NCBI GenBank assembly: GCA_002840755.1
Contig: PHBZ01000046.1
Span: 1 to 41,190 of the forward strand
DNA: 41,190 nt
Direction: 5' to 3'
From: Chloroflexi bacterium HGW-Chloroflexi-10
GTDB lineage: Bacteria > Chloroflexota > Anaerolineae > Anaerolineales > Anaerolineaceae
Shown here: positions 9,184 through 16,966 of the stretch, piece by piece
Position numbering within the stretch: the stretch's first letter is position 1
Layout: each line of letters begins with the position of its first letter
Program-made: the position numbers and the translations under genes
Notes under the pieces: model-generated
What the model was told of the DNA's origin: nothing
The model's database searches: none
The model's input: the letters and a program-made list of their open reading frames with translations, nothing else

Positions 9184-10269
9184 CTATTCAGCACTCTCAC
9201 CACGAATGAAGGCTTCGGTCATTTCTCGTGCCAGATCATCCTTAAACTGTTTGGGAGGTGTCTTCATAAAATATGAGGCCGGAGCATATAATGGGCCAGC
9301 CATACCGCGGTCTATGGCTAATTTTGCACAACGCACAGCATCAATGATAACACCTGCACTATTGGGGGAATCCCATACTTCCAGTTTTGCTTCCAGATTC
9401 AAGGGAACATCGCCAAAGGTGGTACCTTCCATTCGGATATAGCACCATTTGCGGTCGGTTAACCACGGCACATGGTCACTCGGGCCAACATGGACATCTG
9501 TCGGTTCCATTTTGTAAGGCAGCATACTGGTGACAGCTCCGGTTTTGGAAATTTTCTTCGATTCCAGGCGCTCGCGTTCGAGCATGTTGAGAAAATCGGT
9601 GTTTCCACCAAAATTCAACTGGTAGGTTCGGTCCAACTTGACGCCACGATCAACAAACAGGCTTGTTAACACGCGATGTAAAATAGTGGCGCCTACCTGG
9701 CTTTTAATATCATCACCGATAATGGGCAGGCCACGTTCTCGGAAGCGTTCTCCCCAATATTCCGAGCTGGCAATAAATACCGGAATAGCATTCACAAAGG
9801 CACAACCAGCTTCCAAAATTTGTTCCACGTACCATTTGGTTGCCATTTCGGAACCAACCGGCAAATAACTGACCACAACATCTGTTTTGGTGTCTTTGAG
9901 GATCTGAACAATGTTAGCAGTTGGGCCAGGTGCTTTTACAAGCATTTCTTTCAGGTATTTACCCAAACCGTCATGGGTCATACCCCGGTGGACTTTGACA
10001 CCTTTAAAAGGAACATCAACAAATTTGATTGTATTGTTGGGGTATGCAATGATTGCCTCGGATAAATCCTTGCCTACTTTGCCTTCAACAATATCAAAAG
10101 CAGCAGTGAATTCTATGTCACTTATATGGTAACCACCCAGGTTAACGTGCATCAATCCTGGAACACGATCATCATCTTTGGCATTTTTGTAAAATTCCAC
10201 TCCCTGCACCAGTGAAGAGGCGCAGTTCCCCACACCGATAATTGCGACACGAACTTTTTTTTCTCCCAT
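9184..10269 (-). CDS. ino1: Myo-inositol-1-phosphate synthase
   Basis: A 361-aa protein matching the short bacterial/archaeal inositol-3-phosphate synthases. It has a Rossmann NAD-binding start IIGVGNCASSLVQG (residues 10-23), FVNAIPVFIAS, a DDIKSQVGATILHR catalytic segment and LNFGGNTDFLNM, all typical of the family. It converts glucose-6-phosphate to 1L-myo-inositol-1-phosphate, the first step to inositol phospholipids or inositol compatible solutes. The start has GAGGAG about 8 nt upstream. It heads the minus-strand envelope block and is divergent from the histidine kinase. Confidence 0.93.
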   Translation of the reverse strand: MGEKKVRVAIIGVGNCASSLVQGVEFYKNAKDDDRVPGLMHVNLGGYHISDIEFTAAFDIVEGKVGKDLSEAIIAYPNNTIKFVDVPFKGVKVHRGMTHDGLGKYLKEMLVKAPGPTANIVQILKDTKTDVVVSYLPVGSEMATKWYVEQILEAGCAFVNAIPVFIASSEYWGERFRERGLPIIGDDIKSQVGATILHRVLTSLFVDRGVKLDRTYQLNFGGNTDFLNMLERERLESKKISKTGAVTSMLPYKMEPTDVHVGPSDHVPWLTDRKWCYIRMEGTTFGDVPLNLEAKLEVWDSPNSAGVIIDAVRCAKLAIDRGMAGPLYAPASYFMKTPPKQFKDDLAREMTEAFIRGESAE

Positions 10270-10303
10270 TCTGAAAAACTCCTCTAAAAATTTAATGGCT
10301 TTC

Positions 10304-10331
10304 CTTACAGGTCATTACATTATGCTATAAT
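10304..10331 (+). promoter_or_regulatory. Extended -10 promoter for the histidine kinase gene
   Basis: TGCTATAAT (10323-10331) is a perfect extended -10 element. A weaker -35-like CTTACA lies 16 bp upstream. Transcription would start about 7 nt downstream, at or within a base or two of the GTG start codon at 10339, which predicts a leaderless mRNA. Confidence 0.6.
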
Positions 10332-10338
10332 CCAATTT

Positions 10339-11634
10339 GTGAAAAATGACATCACAGCCACAATAATTCACTCCACAAATTATACTCGCCGTTTGGAGTA
10401 TTTACTGGAGATTTGTAGGAATTTAAGTGCCAATTTAGAACTGGAACCTTTGTTATACGCATTAATCGAAAGCGCATCTGAACTTACCCAGAGTGAAAGC
10501 AGTTCCATCCTCGTTTTTGATAAAGACAACCAACAATTACGTTTCGCCGCTGCCCCCTTTTATCAAATGGAATCTCTCGCTACTCTGGGCGTACCGTTGG
10601 ACCGCAGCGTAGCCGGTTGGGTTTATACCAACTGCCAGCCAGTAATTTTACATGAGGCAGAAAAAGATAATCGCCTCTTCCAGGTAGCCGATCGTGAAAC
10701 CTCAGGAAAAACTACCAGCATCATTGCAGTTCCTATGGTGTATCGCGGACAAACAGTTGGTGTCATGGAAGCGATTAATAAACATAACGGAGGCCGTTTC
10801 ATTGAGGAAGATGTCTCCATCCTCGAAACACTCGCTTCCCAGGCTGCAATCGCCATCCATAATCAGGTTTTATTGGATGATAAAGAAGCTGCCTTCCATA
10901 AAGCCATGGAATTGGATCGCATGAAAGGCGACTTTATTGCCATTGCTTCACACGAACTGCGAACTCCACTAGGGTTGATCCTCGGGCATGCTTCCTTTTT
11001 ATATGAAACCGTGGAAAGCGACGAGCAGAAAAATTGGGCTGATACCATTCTGCGTTCTGCCATGCGTCTGAAAGAAATTATCGAAGATTTTTCAGATGTT
11101 GAAAAATTAGAAAACGGTCTCACGCGCTTAAGGCGTGGTCAGGTGCAATTAAGTCTCTTAGTTCAGGACACTGTGGACGCATTTACCGATATTGCCAAAG
11201 ACCAGAAGATTTTTTTGAATATTGAAAGCCTGGAAGAAAATTTGCAGATAGATGGTGACACCGAAAAAATCGCCATTGCACTCCGGAATCTGATTGAAAA
11301 CGCTCTCTACTTTAATAAACCAGGCGGGAGGGTGCAGATCAAAGCAGAACGTATTCCCGGGTATATCCGTATTGGTGTAGCTGATAATGGTATTGGTATA
11401 GCAGCAGCGGATCAGCAGAAGGTCTTCCAACGTTTCTATCAGGTAGAAACACATCTAACCCGCCATCACAACGGCATGGGATTGGGGTTATCTATCGCCA
11501 AAGATTTAATCGAAATGCATGGCGGCCGAATTACCCTGCAAAGCCAACTGGACCGGGGATCGATTTTTACCATCTTACTTCCCTTAAGTAGTGCGCAGGC
11601 TGATGCAGCCAACCGAGTATTTATGATGGAGTAG
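10339..11634 (+). CDS. GAF-domain sensor histidine kinase
   Basis: A 431-aa soluble kinase. Residues about 28-178 form a GAF sensor domain. HisKA follows with phospho-acceptor H205 (IASHELRTP), then a HATPase_c domain with the N box NLIENALYFN, G1 DNGIGIA and G2 GMGLGLSIAKDL. No transmembrane segment is seen, so it senses a cytosolic signal. No response regulator is adjacent. The start is GTG; the only nearby ATG is out of frame. There is no ribosome binding site, and the extended -10 box lies immediately upstream, which fits leaderless translation. Confidence 0.88.
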   Translation: MKNDITATIIHSTNYTRRLEYLLEICRNLSANLELEPLLYALIESASELTQSESSSILVFDKDNQQLRFAAAPFYQMESLATLGVPLDRSVAGWVYTNCQPVILHEAEKDNRLFQVADRETSGKTTSIIAVPMVYRGQTVGVMEAINKHNGGRFIEEDVSILETLASQAAIAIHNQVLLDDKEAAFHKAMELDRMKGDFIAIASHELRTPLGLILGHASFLYETVESDEQKNWADTILRSAMRLKEIIEDFSDVEKLENGLTRLRRGQVQLSLLVQDTVDAFTDIAKDQKIFLNIESLEENLQIDGDTEKIAIALRNLIENALYFNKPGGRVQIKAERIPGYIRIGVADNGIGIAAADQQKVFQRFYQVETHLTRHHNGMGLGLSIAKDLIEMHGGRITLQSQLDRGSIFTILLPLSSAQADAANRVFMME

Positions 11635-11873
11635 CCAAGCCCCAAATTCCTAACTTGATTCCCTCCTGTTAAATAATTTCAGAAGACACATCAATTCAAC
11701 GCTAATCTCAGTTATCTTTGAAGACCTACCTCACACCTGGTTCATACGTACAAACAAATGGATAATCGAAACTCCTGGCGCTAATAGGAGAATATTTCAA
11801 AGAAAAGTAGCCACTTGATAACAAATAATGGTTCACTTTTCAAGTTGCGCTGACAAAGGAAGTTTTCCATCTC

Positions 11874-11903
11874 TTGTCAAATCGTGTATTTTTGAGATAT
11901 AAT
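11874..11903 (+). promoter_or_regulatory. Promoter of tRNA-Pro
   Basis: TTGTCA (11874-11879), an 18-bp spacer and TATAAT (11898-11903), placed 11 bp before the 5' end of the tRNA. The approximately 240 bp between the kinase stop and this promoter show no gene. Confidence 0.7.
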
Positions 11904-11914
11904 ACAAACCGCCT

Positions 11915-11993
<79 letters not shown>

Positions 11994-12000
11994 GGTCAAG

Positions 12001-12047
12001 AGAGAGTATTCACAAGTTTCGATAAAAAGATACTGTGAGTACTCTCT
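12001..12047. promoter_or_regulatory. 14-bp inverted repeat between att site and integrase
   Basis: AGAGAGTATTCACA and TGTGAGTACTCTCT are inverted with one mismatch and a 20-nt or so spacer. The position directly inside the att site and before the integrase fits a recombinase/excisionase arm site, an integrase operator or a substitute tRNA terminator. No long T-tract follows. The role is inferred only. Confidence 0.5.
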
Positions 12048-12133
12048 TTCAGTTCTACACGCAATAAATACTGCGAAAACTCCTGGGAGAGAGACTTCAC
12101 AATTTGTGGGAACCCTTTTTTCAGGAGGTTTTG

Positions 12134-13120
12134 ATGAAATACCCCAACTTAAGCGTAGTAGTAAAAGGTTTCTTATTGCACGTGGACGCAAGCGGGCGGT
12201 CCAGTAATACCCATCGGATTTATGAACATGAACTAATCCGATTCCAATCCGTTATTAATGATGTACCTATCGACCAGGTTACTAATGGGCATTTTGAGAA
12301 ATATATGGCATATCTTTCCACAAACTTCTTTATTACGCGGCAAGGTAAAACCCCCATTCCGCCTCGCAAACTTTCTCAGAAGTCATTAAGTACCGCTCGT
12401 GCCATTTTAGCTGTCTTTGCAAAGTGGTATTCCACAGAGTTTGAGTTAACTTGTCCATTCGCCTTACAAAGTATCAAACACGACACTATGCCTATAGAGC
12501 CTTTCTCCAAGGAAGAGATTCAGCGTCTGCTTGATGGTACTCGTGAGACAATTGTTATATCTGGGCCGACTAGTGAGCGTAAGAATTATAAGATGCAACG
12601 ACATACGTACAAGCGGGATCGCGCCATTATAACCGTCTTGCTTGATACAGGCATATCTGTATCCGAATTATGTGATGCTAAAATTAGCGACTTCGATCCT
12701 AAGAATGGACGTCTCATAATAACAGGAAAAGGGAAGAAATCTCGCATAATCTACATGGGTAATACATCGCGTCAGGCTTTATGGAATTATCTGGTGCAGT
12801 GTTACCCAAAAGATAAGCCCCGCCCTGACGACCCGTTATTTTTAACTAATGACAATTTGTTCCCAATGACTCGCAACGGTGTACTACTTTTATTAAAGCG
12901 CTTAGGAGAAAAAGCCGAGGTTAACCATGTGTACCCAAATAGATTTAGACATACATTTGCTATTGAGTTTCTAAGAAACGGTGGAAATATTTATGCTTTG
13001 CAGCAGGTCTTGGGTCATTCCTCCCTGGATATGGTAAGACGATACTTAAAGTATTTTCAAACCGATATGGATAACCTTACACGACGCACCAGCCCAGCAG
13101 ACAATTGGGGTATCAGATAA
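12134..13120 (+). CDS. Tyrosine recombinase/integrase with altered active site
   Basis: A 328-aa phage-type integrase: N-terminal SAM-like core-binding domain (about 5-110) and C-terminal catalytic domain (about 125-310). Retained residues are K201/K202 in the beta hairpin (GKGKKSR), R272 with H273 (NRFRHTFA), H295 (LGHSS) and nucleophile Y304 (VRRYLKY). Two positions are unusual. Box I reads DTGISVSEL, so the first catalytic Arg (usually TGLRVSEL) is Ser175, and the first His of the HxxR motif is N269. The start is set by GGAGG 6 nt before the ATG. It sits next to tRNA-Pro and presumably inserted the element. It lacks the additional domain of integron integrases, so it is not a recognisable IntI. 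Confidence 0.88.
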   Translation: MKYPNLSVVVKGFLLHVDASGRSSNTHRIYEHELIRFQSVINDVPIDQVTNGHFEKYMAYLSTNFFITRQGKTPIPPRKLSQKSLSTARAILAVFAKWYSTEFELTCPFALQSIKHDTMPIEPFSKEEIQRLLDGTRETIVISGPTSERKNYKMQRHTYKRDRAIITVLLDTGISVSELCDAKISDFDPKNGRLIITGKGKKSRIIYMGNTSRQALWNYLVQCYPKDKPRPDDPLFLTNDNLFPMTRNGVLLLLKRLGEKAEVNHVYPNRFRHTFAIEFLRNGGNIYALQQVLGHSSLDMVRRYLKYFQTDMDNLTRRTSPADNWGIR

Positions 13121-13125
13121 AAGAA

Positions 13126-13151
13126 TTGCCTCCCTAATCAGGCGGTTTTTT
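13126..13151 (+). terminator. Probable intrinsic terminator of the integrase gene
   Basis: GCCT-ccctaatc-AGGC, extendable by two wobble pairs, followed by a run of six to seven T. It lies six bases after the integrase stop codon. The stem is short, so strength is uncertain. Confidence 0.55.
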
Positions 13152-13170
13152 GTTCCAAGTCCCCGCTCAG

Positions 13171-13423
13171 ACTGTTTTTTTGATCATGTTTCTGGCTTGC
13201 ATTGGTCTCCCTTTTGATTGTACAATTCACGTATTACTTCCTGCAAATACCTGGATTTAAATTAGTGGTGTGTCCTAAATTCCAAATAGCAGGTGTGTAT
13301 TCTAAGATGGGTTGGTTCAACTTGGAATAACGTGGCTGCATGTTGAACCTGGCTTCGATTTTGTCTTCCTTTCGCAATGTAATCCTGAAAAATGAAGGAT
13401 AATCAATCATTAATTCGTTAGGT
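13171..13423 (+). repeat. Cassette-boundary repeat copy A (ends in GTTAGGT core)
   Basis: This copy contains a near-palindromic TTGATTGTACAATTC block, then TGGCTTCGATTTTGTCTTCC, then CAATCATTAATTC and the core GTTAGGT (13417-13423). It is collinear and strongly similar to copy C at 15833-16091, with shorter similarity to copies B and D. The 3' end has the integron attC right-end consensus GTTRRRY. It fills the otherwise gene-free gap between integrase and first cargo gene. Confidence 0.75.
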
Positions 13424-13458
13424 GGCTTCGAATCAGTGCCATTACTTTCTGGAGAAAA

Positions 13459-14568
13459 ATGACCAAAAAGAAATTCATCATTGGTGGTCGGATATTTGAA
13501 TTAGAACTCCTTGGTCAGGATATCGACCAGGCATTCATCAATCTCCACGCTGCATATTTTAGTAATCAACCGCTTGATCTTACGGAATTTGAAAACAAAA
13601 TAATTCAATTCTTTGATGCAAATCCAAAACCTTCGACCATTCACAATTGCTATTTTCACAATTTCACAGTTATATGGAGTTATTTCCTTTCGGAACGCAA
13701 TTTCAGTGAGGCCGAGCATATATGGGATATAGCACTTTCTACTGTCTTACAGTGGGAACAGAACAACCCAAATGAACGCATTCACAAAGGAACTGCTTAT
13801 TATTTTTGGGGTATGACAGCATTGAAACATGGGGACCTTGACAAGGGATACACCCTTATGCACCAGGCTGTTGAGGAAGATATTCTTACTGAAGGAAATC
13901 CATTTCCTGATACACCTGCTCTGGCGTTTGCTACTCTTAACTACGCAAAGACTGACCAAAAGTTTAGACAATGGGTGATTGAACAGGCGAATTTTGTAAA
14001 TGAACGTCTGGTTATTTACGCAACATTGCATTCAAGAACATTTAATCTCGAAGAGTTTCGCACGAAATTTCTTTTGAACCCGCCAAGCGTTGACACAATA
14101 TTCATATTCGCTTTTGCTTTGGCACGGCTTAATCGGCTGTTTGCGTTTCCACCTCACATAACACAGAGCCGTTTTTCAGGACAATTGCAAGCAAATATCT
14201 TATTTGATATTACACTCGTAATTGATGCCACAATCCGAGCAAAGAATCCTACCAAGCGGCGTTTTGTTGACCATGCAGAATACCTTTTACAACATTATGG
14301 TCACCCGTTATCAAAACAAGAACTCCGCGATATCAACAATTTTTTCAAGAATGATTTTGAAGCAACCCTGAATAATGCAATAAGTGGCACTCTGTTATTA
14401 CTAAATGGCACTCCACTTACGCGAATTCAATCAGACCTTGCTGTGGCATACGGTTTACGGAATCATGAAGCACATGATATTTCATCAGTCGCTATCATAT
14501 GGAGACGATTTCAGGAGTTAGCACAATGTGTGATGAATACTTTATTCGCTTCTGTAGATTTTCTATAA
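13459..14568 (+). CDS. Uncharacterised cargo protein with C-terminal HEPN-like Rx4H motif
   Basis: A 369-aa, probably cytosolic, largely helical protein with no recognised N-terminal family. Near the C-terminus RNHEAH (R334 to H339) gives an R-N-x3-H signature, followed by a helix. This is the pattern of HEPN RNase domains found in abortive-infection and toxin proteins. It is the first cargo gene of the element, starting 36 bp after the GTTAGGT core, with GGAGAAAA just upstream of the ATG. Composition is more AT-rich than the flanking chromosome. A defence or toxin role is inference from motif and island context; the motif is short and could occur by chance. Confidence 0.6.
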   Translation: MTKKKFIIGGRIFELELLGQDIDQAFINLHAAYFSNQPLDLTEFENKIIQFFDANPKPSTIHNCYFHNFTVIWSYFLSERNFSEAEHIWDIALSTVLQWEQNNPNERIHKGTAYYFWGMTALKHGDLDKGYTLMHQAVEEDILTEGNPFPDTPALAFATLNYAKTDQKFRQWVIEQANFVNERLVIYATLHSRTFNLEEFRTKFLLNPPSVDTIFIFAFALARLNRLFAFPPHITQSRFSGQLQANILFDITLVIDATIRAKNPTKRRFVDHAEYLLQHYGHPLSKQELRDINNFFKNDFEATLNNAISGTLLLLNGTPLTRIQSDLAVAYGLRNHEAHDISSVAIIWRRFQELAQCVMNTLFASVDFL

Positions 14569-14766
14569 TGAGACAATAACATCCCCCAACACCGTGTGGA
14601 GTGTCCTGATTAGTCATCAACTGTTTACTAGTCGCGAAGCGAAGCGAGTCCAATCCTTGTAATGGTCAGGCCAGGTAGCAGGTAACCGAAATGGTCGGGT
14701 GAATGGTTATGTTGAAGCGGTATTACACACTTAGAAGGGGAAACAAGATGGCATAAAATGCCCCTA
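14569..14766. other. Spacer after first cargo gene, no gene seen
   Basis: This spacer contains CCCCCAAC at 14583-14590, a weak match to the expected left end of a cassette recombination site (6 of 10 positions against the reverse complement of this unit's start). A GC-rich hairpin-forming stretch lies around 14631-14651 (GTCGCGAAGCGAAGCGAG). Short ORFs here are not convincing. Confidence 0.4.
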
Positions 14767-14924
14767 GACTGTTTTTTGTCATGTTTCATGCTTGCGTTGG
14801 TTGGCTTTTTGATTGTACAATTCACACATGTTCGTATAGAAGAATGTGGTTTTGTTTTGGCAGTATGTTGAATCTGGCTTCGATTTTTCCATCGTATCCC
14901 ACATCAATCCTTAATTCGTTGGGC
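14767..14924 (+). repeat. Cassette-boundary repeat copy B (ends in GTTGGGC core)
   Basis: A shorter version of the same repeat: ACTGTTTTTTG, then CTTGCGTTGG, TTTTGATTGTACAATTCAC, TGGCTTCGATTTT, CAATCCTTAATTC and core GTTGGGC (14918-14924). The core matches GTTRRRY. Together with the following GGC it reads GTTGGGCGGC, complementary at 9 of 10 positions to GCCGCCTAAC at the end of the gene that follows. Confidence 0.75.
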
Positions 14925-14960
14925 GGCTGCCGCCAAAATCATTAGTGAGGGTAATAGTCT

Positions 14961-15710
14961 ATGAAGAATATGAATGCAGACATCGAAACTAATCCCACAG
15001 CATTCAAAGAATCTTTTCTTGCAGAAGCGCCAAGCGCGAAGATAGATAATGAGTATGGCGTAGTATTGCATGTTATCCTCTTTTATGTTTGGAGAGGTTG
15101 CTCGCTGTCTCAGATTGCTGGAATTACTGGAAAATGTGATCCTAAGGCATCACTGATTGCACAATCTGCATACGAAGCCGTTCTTGGCGCACTTCAGTTA
15201 ACGAGAGTCGGTTATCATGCAGACGCTGCAACTCTTCTTCGAGCCCTTATGGAGAGAATTGCAATAGTTGGATACCTTGGAGAAAATAAGCATCTTATTC
15301 CACGTTATTTCAAAGGCGAACTTTCTCCTTATAAAGAAGCACTAAATTGGGCAAAGAAAAAATCTCTTCCAAACTGGATGATTCTTTATAGTGTCCTTAG
15401 TGGTGTTGTCCACTCAAACTTAGTAGGCACAGCAGGTCATATAAATAATCGTACTGAAATTGGCAACGCGTTTAGAATAGCAACAAAAAAGTATCCAGAC
15501 GGGTCTAATATGATAGAAGAGTTACTCGGCTTATCTATATATTCGCTTTTAGCACTTGACCCGCTTGCTTTAAGGCTTATTCAGAACGATAATGTCAAAG
15601 CCTTTACCAATGACACAGACATGCCACATAATGTAGGTGACAAAAATGCTAAAGAGTTTGTTGTCTTTCTTCAAAAAATAATAAATCGATATGGAAAGAA
15701 TTCGAAGTGA
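14961..15710 (+). CDS. DUF5677-like cargo protein
   Basis: A 249-aa helical protein. Residues about 65-160 contain AYEAVLGALQLTRVGYH, LLRALMERIAIVGYL (92-106) and LYSVLSGVVHSN (142-153). This order (paired helices, Arg/Glu-rich helix, then a Ser-x-x-VH turn) resembles DUF5677 proteins, which are often found in defence islands and have a HEPN-like helical fold. The recognition is by eye and tentative. GAGGG precedes the ATG by about 11 nt. The coding end lies 8 bp before a GCCTAACAAAGCG element, the left-end consensus of integron recombination sites, so the gene looks like a complete cassette. Confidence 0.55.
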   Translation: MKNMNADIETNPTAFKESFLAEAPSAKIDNEYGVVLHVILFYVWRGCSLSQIAGITGKCDPKASLIAQSAYEAVLGALQLTRVGYHADAATLLRALMERIAIVGYLGENKHLIPRYFKGELSPYKEALNWAKKKSLPNWMILYSVLSGVVHSNLVGTAGHINNRTEIGNAFRIATKKYPDGSNMIEELLGLSIYSLLALDPLALRLIQNDNVKAFTNDTDMPHNVGDKNAKEFVVFLQKIINRYGKNSK

Positions 15711-15718
15711 TATAAAAC

Positions 15719-15783
15719 GCCGCCTAACAAAGCGTTTTCAGGACACAAGGTCTGTGTCCTTTCGGGAAAAAGGAAGGTCCGCC
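15719..15783 (+). other. attC-like left end (GCCTAACAAAGCG) plus hairpin block
   Basis: GCCGCCTAAC (15719-15728) is the reverse complement, with one mismatch, of the start of this cargo unit at 14918. It is followed by AAAGCG and by an inverted repeat AGGACAC/GTGTCCT (15740-15746, 15754-15760) running into TTCGGGAAAAA. The hairpin block recurs at 17341-17389. The left-end sequence matches the R'' (RYYYAAC) consensus of integron attC sites. Confidence 0.65.
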
Positions 15784-15832
15784 ATCTTGATTAAGTGAAC
15801 TGAACACTAGGGCTTACGCCGAATTTTCAAGG

Positions 15833-16091
15833 ATGTTTCAAGCTTGCATTGGCCTCCCTTTTGATTGTACAATTCTCATATAACTGCCTGCAAAAACCTG
15901 GATTCAAAATAGTGGTGTGTCTTAAATTCCAAATAGCAGGTGTATTTTCCTTGGCGGATTAGTTCAACTCGGGCATGGTCCTGAGGAACGAAGGAATGAT
16001 GAGGCGGCATGTTAGTCCTGGCTTCGATTTTGTCTTCCTTTCACAATGTAATCCTGAAGAATGAAGGACTTCAATCCTTAATTCGTTGAGC
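15833..16091 (+). repeat. Cassette-boundary repeat copy C (ends in GTTGAGC core)
   Basis: Nearly full-length homolog of copy A, with the same block order: CTTGCATTGG, CCTCCCTTTTGATTGTACAATTC, CCTGCAAA-ACCTGGATT, TAGTGGTGTGTC, AAATTCCAAATAGCAGGTGT, TGGCTTCGATTTTGTCTTCC, CAATGTAATCCTGAA, AATGAAGGA, CAATCCTTAATTC, and core GTTGAGC (16085-16091). It replaces coding sequence in the gap between the second and third cargo genes. Confidence 0.75.
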
Positions 16092-16123
16092 TGCTCAGCC
16101 CCAAACATTGAAAAGGTGAAAAC

Positions 16124-16933
16124 ATGGAGATTCATATACTACTTGCATTCATCGATTTATTGAAAATACTATACACAAAAAAACTTCAAACATTTGTTGC
16201 GAAACAGTTATTATTTAATGGGAAAATTAACAAGGAGTATCAAAGCAAAGAAGTAATCAATGAGTTTACAGATAGATACAAAGAAAGCATAGATGATGTA
16301 AATAGAAAGATAGTCTTTACTATATTTTTTGTATTTATTGCTTTGTACGTTTATTATATTTTGCCTGACACTGAAACTGTAAAAATCCCAATTGCAGATA
16401 TTTCTGTTTCAAGGCAATTTTGGATTAGCATTGCTCCTGCAATTTCATACGGGTTGGCTATATTGGTAATTACATCTTTCCTTTGGTTCATGACGCTTAG
16501 AACGGGAATAAAGATGTTGATAAACGAATCAGAATATAAAGATAAGACAGAAATATTAATGGAGAAGTTACAGGAAAATATTGACGAAAAAACTTCACGG
16601 CGAAAAACGAAAGAGAAAAACACTAAAGAAATTCTTGTTGACTTCACTAATATTCACTTAAGAGGAACTATTGGTAATATATGGATAATATTTAGGCTTG
16701 GTGAAGTTTTCAAATCAAGATGGAATTATATTTGGTATGTGCCACTTGCTTTATTTTTGTTCATAATCGCACTTAGTCCTGCAATAATTCCTTTATTTTT
16801 TACGTATCAATTATTCAAAATTAACTACATTATCTTAGGTACAATCTATGCAATTATATTCTTCCCTGTTTCTTTCCTGTTGTTTATACTTCTTGTAACA
16901 ATAAGCATGTTAGGTTTTTCAACAGATGTTTGA
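16124..16933 (+). CDS. Cargo membrane protein, four predicted TM helices
   Basis: A 269-aa, very AT-rich gene. Hydrophobic segments lie at about 63-80, 102-123, 203-230 and 236-262, with a charged Lys/Glu-rich, probably coiled-coil cytosolic stretch at 130-180 between the second and third. The N-terminal 60 residues are amphipathic. No family is recognised. AAAGGTG precedes the ATG. Two-pair TM proteins with a charged middle occur among phage-defence effectors, but nothing here proves that. It starts 33 bp after the GTTGAGC core and is followed by a degenerate left-end element, as the third cassette-like unit. Confidence 0.6.
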   Translation: MEIHILLAFIDLLKILYTKKLQTFVAKQLLFNGKINKEYQSKEVINEFTDRYKESIDDVNRKIVFTIFFVFIALYVYYILPDTETVKIPIADISVSRQFWISIAPAISYGLAILVITSFLWFMTLRTGIKMLINESEYKDKTEILMEKLQENIDEKTSRRKTKEKNTKEILVDFTNIHLRGTIGNIWIIFRLGEVFKSRWNYIWYVPLALFLFIIALSPAIIPLFFTYQLFKINYIILGTIYAIIFFPVSFLLFILLVTISMLGFSTDV

Positions 16934-16943
16934 ATAAAAAAAC

Positions 16944-16966
16944 GCAACCCTACAAAGCCACCTAAG
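16944..16966 (+). other. Degenerate attC-like left ends
   Basis: GCAACCCTAC (16944-16953), followed by AAAGCC, pairs at 7 of 10 positions with the start of this unit (GTTGAGCTGC). Overlapping it downstream, GCCACCTAAG (16957-16966) pairs at 9 of 10 with the start of the first cargo unit (GTTAGGTGGC). Either could be a worn recombination-site arm. Confidence 0.35.

Noticed and set aside
12134..13120. Integrase as an integron IntI
   Set aside because: It lacks the IntI-specific insertion near the second catalytic box, and it lies at a tRNA att site, the usual place of an island integrase.
13131..13143. 13-bp TCCCTAATCAGGC shared with 18711-18723 near the distal att site
   Set aside because: Too short to interpret; in the first place it is part of the integrase terminator loop. 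Could be chance or a relic.
14628..14825. 65-aa minus-strand ORF overlapping repeat B
   Set aside because: It runs through the boundary repeat, whose other copies do not keep this frame open.
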